Source: Methylomonas rhizoryzae
GTDB lineage: Bacteria > Pseudomonadota > Gammaproteobacteria > Methylococcales > Methylomonadaceae
Reading direction: 5' to 3'
DNA: 64,000 nt
Assembly (NCBI RefSeq): GCF_008632455.1
Contig: NZ_CP043929.1
Coordinates: 3,472,001 to 3,536,000 of the forward strand
Positions 59,256 to 64,000 of the stretch are shown here, in pieces (position 1 is the stretch's first letter; each line of letters opens with the position of its first letter). The notes under the pieces are model-generated. The model did no database searches, had not been told where the DNA came from, and saw nothing but the letters and a program-made list of their open reading frames with translations. A program made the position numbers and the translations under genes.

Positions 59256-60972
59256 CGAAATAAACTTGTTTATTCTGATCCAAATATACTCCGACATTTA
59301 ATTCTTTTGCTAAAGCCAATGCCTCAGCAATACATCGATTAGACAGCTCCGGATAATTCCATAATCCTTCTTTAGCATAGTCAAACACCCAATCGCCTTT
59401 ATTAACGACATAGCGCGCCATTTCAGTCTCCGTCCAACGATTTAAATGCCAGAAAAGCAGTTTATTCACGGCCAAGCGAGCTGCGAGACGAACAAGCTCG
59501 TTCAACTCTTCTATATTGCTTCTCATCAACGTCATATTTAAATATACCAGCGGATAAGTACGGCTCTTACGATTACGCTCGGCGATTAAATTCTCAATAT
59601 TTTTTACTACTTTAGCAAAATCTCCGCCGCGGATTCTTGTATACGTTACCTCGGTAGCCGCATCCAGAGACACATTTACAATTTTTATATTCGATTTAAT
59701 TATTTGATCCGTTTTGGCTTGATCCAATAAAACTAAATTAGTATTTACCGAAGAATCGCAGGATGCCGTTGACGGCAAGTATTGCAATAAATGCCAAAAA
59801 GACGGGCTAAACAACGGTTCGCCGATTCCGTGCAATTGAATCATGGTCGAATTGCGAACATAAGGAAGCAATTTATCCATCAATTCGTTGGACAAATGCT
59901 TGGGACGATCGACGCCGTTAATTCCGTGCGGACACATCACGCACTGCAAATTACACCGAGAAGAAGTCTCTAACGTCAACATATTCGGCATACTGTTAAC
60001 CTTGACCACACCGGCTTTGAACTCTTCCAACGCCAGCTTGGCATTTTCTTGCGCGCTCCGGCGATTGACTCTATACAACGCCGTTTTTTGTTCGACCGTT
60101 TCATATAAACGCTCATAATCCGCTACCGACAAAAATGGTGCTACCCGCTCCAAAAAAGTAGCGCATAAATCTTTCAAACCTGAACTGTCCAACTGATCGA
60201 CTTTCTGCGCCCATATCGCTTCAATATAGCCTCTTGCCCATTCCGCACTGCAATCGCCGTAATATTTAAATACGATGCACATACTCTGAATCACCAGAGC
60301 GGCACAGTTTTCGGTAGTATAGCGGCCCGGATATACAGCGGTTATTGTTTGAATTGCGTTGACAAATCCAATTCGCTGCCGAAGGCGATAGAAAGCCCTG
60401 ACCCAAAAATCGAAATCGCATTGCGATTCTAGTGATTGATCGAATTTGCCGATCAGACTCAGCAAGCACCATTTAAAGAATACTGCCGGGGGGCAAAGAA
60501 AGTTACCGGCCGAGTTGGCATTAGTCGCTTGCTTCGCCGGAAATGCCGGGACGAATTCGATTTTTGCCCCACTCGCATCCTGCGTTTCGCCTCGCCCGTA
60601 TACCATCAGCAAATCCGCTTCTGCGCTAACCGCAGAAATCGCGCGCTCAATCGCCGCGAGAGTGTATACGGTGCCGGGAGGCATCCAACCGATAATCGTT
60701 CCCTTAGCTTTATCGAGAGCCAGGTTATAGGCCTGAGCCGTACCGATATTCGGATACGAATAATAACGAAGCCTGGGATCAGCGTCCCGTATTCGCTTCA
60801 ACTCGTCTGGCGTACCGTCCGCCGAAGCTCTATCCACAACAATGAGCTCAATATTGGAATAAGATTGAGCCAATATGCTCTCGACCGTCTGCAACAACGG
60901 CAGGCGTTGATTACAAGACGTCACAACGATCGAAACGAGTTCTAAACAGTTATCCATCTTAATGTTTTTCAT
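59245..60972 (-). CDS. Fusion of GT2 glycosyltransferase and radical SAM domains
   Basis: 575 aa. Residues about 10-230: family 2 glycosyltransferase fold (VSIVVTSCNQRLPLLQTVE, VVDRASADGT, IIGWMPPGT in place of DxD). Residues about 335-560: radical SAM with CNLQCVMC (Cys340, 344, 347), GIGEPLFSP and NTNLVLLDQ. Such enzymes could modify a surface polymer or glycoconjugate. ATG 60972 has GAGAA upstream; a longer start needs a TTG. Overlaps the SPASM gene by 11 bases. The DxD motif of GT2 is not obvious, which may mean altered activity. Confidence 0.8.
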   Translation of the reverse strand: MKNIKMDNCLELVSIVVTSCNQRLPLLQTVESILAQSYSNIELIVVDRASADGTPDELKRIRDADPRLRYYSYPNIGTAQAYNLALDKAKGTIIGWMPPGTVYTLAAIERAISAVSAEADLLMVYGRGETQDASGAKIEFVPAFPAKQATNANSAGNFLCPPAVFFKWCLLSLIGKFDQSLESQCDFDFWVRAFYRLRQRIGFVNAIQTITAVYPGRYTTENCAALVIQSMCIVFKYYGDCSAEWARGYIEAIWAQKVDQLDSSGLKDLCATFLERVAPFLSVADYERLYETVEQKTALYRVNRRSAQENAKLALEEFKAGVVKVNSMPNMLTLETSSRCNLQCVMCPHGINGVDRPKHLSNELMDKLLPYVRNSTMIQLHGIGEPLFSPSFWHLLQYLPSTASCDSSVNTNLVLLDQAKTDQIIKSNIKIVNVSLDAATEVTYTRIRGGDFAKVVKNIENLIAERNRKSRTYPLVYLNMTLMRSNIEELNELVRLAARLAVNKLLFWHLNRWTETEMARYVVNKGDWVFDYAKEGLWNYPELSNRCIAEALALAKELNVGVYLDQNKQVYFDDL

Positions 60973-61084
60973 ATTGCACTGATTTCTCAAAAAAATTGTG
61001 CAATCGCCATTTTGCCGCTAATAGAGCTTACACACGCTTGTATTGTCGCCCTGCCGGAAAATTCGGGCGGGGGACGCTTGGCAC

Positions 61085-62278
61085 TCACAAACGCAACTCC
61101 AGCACCCGTTGAATTTCCGCGTCGGTCAGAACGATAGGATTGGTTTGCATGCTGCTCCCCCGGCTGTTGGCGACTATCATCGGAAAATCCCCGCCGGCAA
61201 TACCGAATTCGCCAAGCCTGGGTAAGCCCAGGCACCGACTCCAATCGTGCAACACGTCGACCAAGGCGGAACGAGCCGTCTCGTCCTTTAAGTCGTGGTC
61301 GCCCGCCAACAAGCGCCCGACCCCGGCGTATTTTGCCAAAGCCGGATGCCCGGGCTCGCGTTCCAGCAAAGCTTGGATGTTGATTTGCGTAGCCGCGGCA
61401 ACCAAAGTACCGCAAACGACACCGTGCGGTATCGGAAAATAGGCGCCTAGCGGGGAAGCCAAGCCGTGCACCGAACCCAATCCCACTTGCGCCAGGGTAA
61501 TGCCGGACAACAACGCGGCATAGGCCATGGCCGCCCTACCCTGCGCCGCTTGCGGTTCCACGCCTTGCCAAGCGGCGAAAAAACCGGATTCGACTGCCTG
61601 CATACCGCTCCAGGCCAACGCATCGCTAAAAGGATTGGCTTTCAACGACACGTAGGATTCCAACAACTGGGTAAAGGCATCCATACCGTCCGCCGCCAGC
61701 AAATCCGGCGAACAACTCGCCAACAACTCCGGATCGACTACCGCGTATTCGGGCACCAAACATTCGTCCCTGAACGACTTTTTAAAACCGTTTGCGCCTT
61801 GAACGCTCAACACTGCATTTTTGGTGGCCTCGCTGCCGGTGCCGGCCGTGCTGGGTACAGCAATAAACGGGGTACTGGGGCCGCGGTAAGGCACGTTTTT
61901 GCCCACGCCTTCCAAATGATCCATGACCGAATTGCCGTGCGGCAACAAGCCGGCAATCGCCTTGGCTGCGTCCAACACGCTGCCGCCGCCTATACCGACC
62001 ACGACGTCTATATTGCGTCCGGCGAAATCGCTGACCGCACTATCCACCAGTAGCGGGGAAGGTTCGCCGGATACCGTGAAATGCTGCCAGCTTAAACCGG
62101 CGGCTTCCAGCGATGCGATGAAAGCCTGCCAGCGCGGCGAGCCGCAAAACGAGCGTTTACCGGTAACCAACAACGCCTGTCGGCCGTATTTGGCCGCCAG
62201 TGCCGGTACTTGTTGAATGCAGCCGTTACCGAATATCACCCGCGGCAACCTGGAAATGGCAAAAGGAGAAAACAACAT
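61085..62278 (-). CDS. Iron-containing alcohol dehydrogenase
   Basis: 397 aa. Two-domain group III alcohol dehydrogenase. N-terminal NAD-binding VVGIGGGSVLDAAKAIAGLL, VPSTAGTGSEATKNAVLS, and metal-ligand segments (DGMDAFTQLLESY, GLGSVHGLASPLGAYFPIPHG). The start at 62278 leaves 5 bases after the ABM gene stop, one operon. Converts an aldehyde/alcohol pair with NAD(P); the substrate is unknown. Confidence 0.9.
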   Translation of the reverse strand: MLFSPFAISRLPRVIFGNGCIQQVPALAAKYGRQALLVTGKRSFCGSPRWQAFIASLEAAGLSWQHFTVSGEPSPLLVDSAVSDFAGRNIDVVVGIGGGSVLDAAKAIAGLLPHGNSVMDHLEGVGKNVPYRGPSTPFIAVPSTAGTGSEATKNAVLSVQGANGFKKSFRDECLVPEYAVVDPELLASCSPDLLAADGMDAFTQLLESYVSLKANPFSDALAWSGMQAVESGFFAAWQGVEPQAAQGRAAMAYAALLSGITLAQVGLGSVHGLASPLGAYFPIPHGVVCGTLVAAATQINIQALLEREPGHPALAKYAGVGRLLAGDHDLKDETARSALVDVLHDWSRCLGLPRLGEFGIAGGDFPMIVANSRGSSMQTNPIVLTDAEIQRVLELRL

Positions 62279-62283
62279 GAGGC

Positions 62284-62580
62284 TTATTCCTGCGGTAACA
62301 AACCGTGGTAACAAATGCCCTGACGCGGCTCCGCCATCCAGTCCGCGACCGTTTCGCGCCAAGCCAAGTAGTGAGCGGTTTCTTTATGCGCGGCCGCGTC
62401 CTGCGCCGTTAGATAAGCTTCGTACAATACAAAACGGGTAGGATCGTCCGCCGCTTGCAATACGTCGAAACGCCGGTTGCCGGCCTCGCAAATCGACGCC
62501 AGATGATTGTCGCGGGTAGCGGTGATAAACGCGTCGAGGTGTTCAGGTTTGACGTGAACGTGAACCAAGGTGACATGCAT
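62284..62580 (-). CDS. Antibiotic biosynthesis monooxygenase (ABM) domain protein
   Basis: 98 aa. ABM/LsrG-type dimeric alpha-beta barrel: MHVTLVHVHVKPEHLDAFI, NHLASICEAGNRRFDVLQ, RFVLYEAYLTAQDAAAH. The His-rich start is typical. Family members act as quinol monooxygenases or AI-2 phosphate isomerases; activity here is open. Adjacent to the alcohol dehydrogenase with 5 bases between, so likely the same pathway. Confidence 0.85.
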   Translation of the reverse strand: MHVTLVHVHVKPEHLDAFITATRDNHLASICEAGNRRFDVLQAADDPTRFVLYEAYLTAQDAAAHKETAHYLAWRETVADWMAEPRQGICYHGLLPQE

Positions 62581-62878
62581 AACGCTGGCCTCATAACCGG
62601 AAAGTAATTCCGTATTATACGCCAGCGACAGCCAAGACCGCCGCGCCGTATCCCGCCAATATCGGCGCTTGCGGGTCGAGCACGGGGCATCCCCCCAACA
62701 AATTCGGAAAGCAGCGGAACCGTGGGAAAGCTTGATGCGAAAGTCCGGCCGGGAGGGACGCATTGCCGCGAAGACGGCTTGTCACCTCGCTCCTACTCCG
62801 GCTGCTATGGCCATTGATACCGGGCGAATGAATCGCCCCTACGCCCGATTAATTCCGAAGCTATCGCTACCAACCTCA

Positions 62879-64000
62879 TTAGAAGCGTCCGAACTTGGTC
62901 TGATCGAAGCGATCGGCAGCCGGTTGTTGGCGTTTGCCCGCACTTTTGCTGGACGAGTTGTCAGGCTTGTCCGGCAATTTAAAGGTTGGATTCGGCGCTC
63001 CTTGCGCATTGGCATCGATTTTGAAAAAAGCCATCAAATATTGCAGCTGTTCTGTCTGGCTGGTCATTTGTTCGGCAGTCGCGGCAAGCTCTTCGCTGGC
63101 CGCCGCATTTTGCTGAGTGACGTAACTCATTTGATTCATCGCCGCATTGATTTGACTGGCTCCTGTCGCTTGTTCCTGCGAAGCCGCGCTAATTTCCTGT
63201 ACCAAATCCGAGGTTTTGGTAATGCTAGGCACGATTTCCGCTAACAATTCTCCGGCGGATTCGGCGGTTCCGACGCTGGTTTCGGCCAATTCGCCGATTT
63301 CCTGCGCAGCTATCTGGCTGCGTTCCGCCAGCTTACGCACTTCGGCGGCAACCACCGCGAAACCCTTCCCGTGATTGCCCGCCCTAGCCGCTTCGATCGC
63401 GGCGTTCAGCGCCAGCATATTGGTTTGATAAGCAATGTCGTCGATGATGCCGATCTTGGCGACGATTTGCTTCATCGCTTCGACAGTATGTTTGACCACT
63501 TCGCCGCCCTCCTCGGCTTCCTTGGCCGCTTTGGTCGCCATGGCATCGGTCAGTTTAGCGTTATCGGCGTTTTGATTGATGCTGGCTGCCATTTGCTCGA
63601 TACTGGCACTGGTTTCTTCCACACCCGCCGCTTGTTCGCTGGAGGCTTGCGACAGGGATTGCGAAGTCGCGTTGATTTGCTCGGCAGCATTGCCCAGTTG
63701 CTCGGTGGCGCTGACAACCTCCGCTATCGTAGCGGACAACTTGCCTATGGTGTTGTTAACGCTGTTCTTGAACTCCGCCAACCGGCCTTGATAGTCGCCT
63801 TGCACCGTTCCGGTCAGATCGCCTTGTTCGACCATGGAGAGTACCTCTATGGCCTCGTTCACCGGCAAAATCACCGCGTCCAGGGTATCGTTCACACCTC
63901 GCACGATCTGTCGGTAATCGCCGAAATGCCTGTCGGCGTCCGCACGCACATCCAAGCGCCCTTCCTTCGCGGCTGCAGCCAGCATGCCGGCGTCGTCTAT
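62879..64000 (-). CDS. Methyl-accepting chemotaxis protein, C-terminal part (gene continues beyond the window)
   Basis: At least 373 aa are visible; the frame is open to the window edge so the start is outside. HAMP-like segment (about first 60 residues, EVLSMVEQGDLTGTVQGDYQG). The long coiled-coil signalling domain has DDIAYQTNMLALNAAIEAARAG, GFAVVAAEVRKLAERSQIAAQEIG and VQEISAASQEQATGASQINAAM. A basic C-terminal tail follows. Passes sensory signals to CheA/CheW. Sensor domain not visible. Confidence 0.92.
   Translation of the reverse strand: MDDAGMLAAAAKEGRLDVRADADRHFGDYRQIVRGVNDTLDAVILPVNEAIEVLSMVEQGDLTGTVQGDYQGRLAEFKNSVNNTIGKLSATIAEVVSATEQLGNAAEQINATSQSLSQASSEQAAGVEETSASIEQMAASINQNADNAKLTDAMATKAAKEAEEGGEVVKHTVEAMKQIVAKIGIIDDIAYQTNMLALNAAIEAARAGNHGKGFAVVAAEVRKLAERSQIAAQEIGELAETSVGTAESAGELLAEIVPSITKTSDLVQEISAASQEQATGASQINAAMNQMSYVTQQNAAASEELAATAEQMTSQTEQLQYLMAFFKIDANAQGAPNPTFKLPDKPDNSSSKSAGKRQQPAADRFDQTKFGRF

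Overview
The window looks like chromosomal DNA of a gammaproteobacterium. The csrA / tRNA-Ser / tRNA-Arg arrangement, the dusB-fis pair, CysG, PurH, LolA and PBP1B all point there. The style of the secreted-protein clusters (TlpA / DUF4266 / DUF3570, fatty-acid cis/trans isomerase, MTA deaminase next to MtnA) suggests a methanotroph such as Methylomonas. That genus guess is an impression from protein content; no methane-oxidation gene lies in the window.

Layout. 1-11.7 kb is core metabolism: HAD phosphatase, TusA-like protein, cysG, a small cytochrome c, argG, an AraC regulator divergent from a membrane protein, dusB-fis-purH, an M20 amidohydrolase and csrA. 11.67-11.99 kb holds tRNA-Ser(GCT), tRNA-Arg(ACG) and tRNA-Asn(GTT). 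The 3' part of tRNA-Asn occurs three times (about 11946, 19753 and 34595) and bounds two tandem integrated elements. Element A (11.95-19.8 kb) has its integrase beside the tRNA. It carries small phage-like genes, a frameshifted retropepsin lipoprotein, an Ash-like ORF, a KilA-N regulator and an mqsRA toxin-antitoxin pair. Element B (19.75-34.66 kb) has its integrase at the far end. It carries two hypothetical genes, a primase/helicase and an AlpA-like regulator, then a rightward defence block: hsdR-hsdS-dinD-hsdM followed by a HipA-type kinase gene and a gene joining a HipA N-subdomain-like (HipS-like) region to a HIRAN-like domain. Each element has its own pair of 11-nt-spaced repeats near both ends: GGGACACT for A, GGGCAAC for B. 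These are probable integrase arm sites.

34.7-36.5 kb is a decayed strip with a broken HigB/HigA-type toxin-antitoxin locus and one intact second antitoxin. Core genes resume at 36.5 kb: cstA, cysZ-mtnA, mtaD, rubredoxin, an SprA-like metalloprotease, a PilZ protein, mrcB-lolA, cti, a secreted beta-propeller and AIM24/TIGR00266 + M48 protease.

52.7-58.3 kb is a leftward surface/periplasmic cluster: a secreted orphan, two secreted proteins sharing a Cys-containing domain, a TlpA thioredoxin, a DUF4266 lipoprotein and a DUF3570 protein extended by a second barrel with a His-rich linker. Then come a GT2-radical SAM protein with a separately encoded SPASM domain, an ABM-domain protein with an iron alcohol dehydrogenase, and the C-terminal part of a chemotaxis receptor running off the window end.

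The most promising lead is the kinase / HipS-HIRAN pair at the end of the restriction operon. It resembles a split HipA system with an added DNA-end-binding-type domain and no visible HipB.
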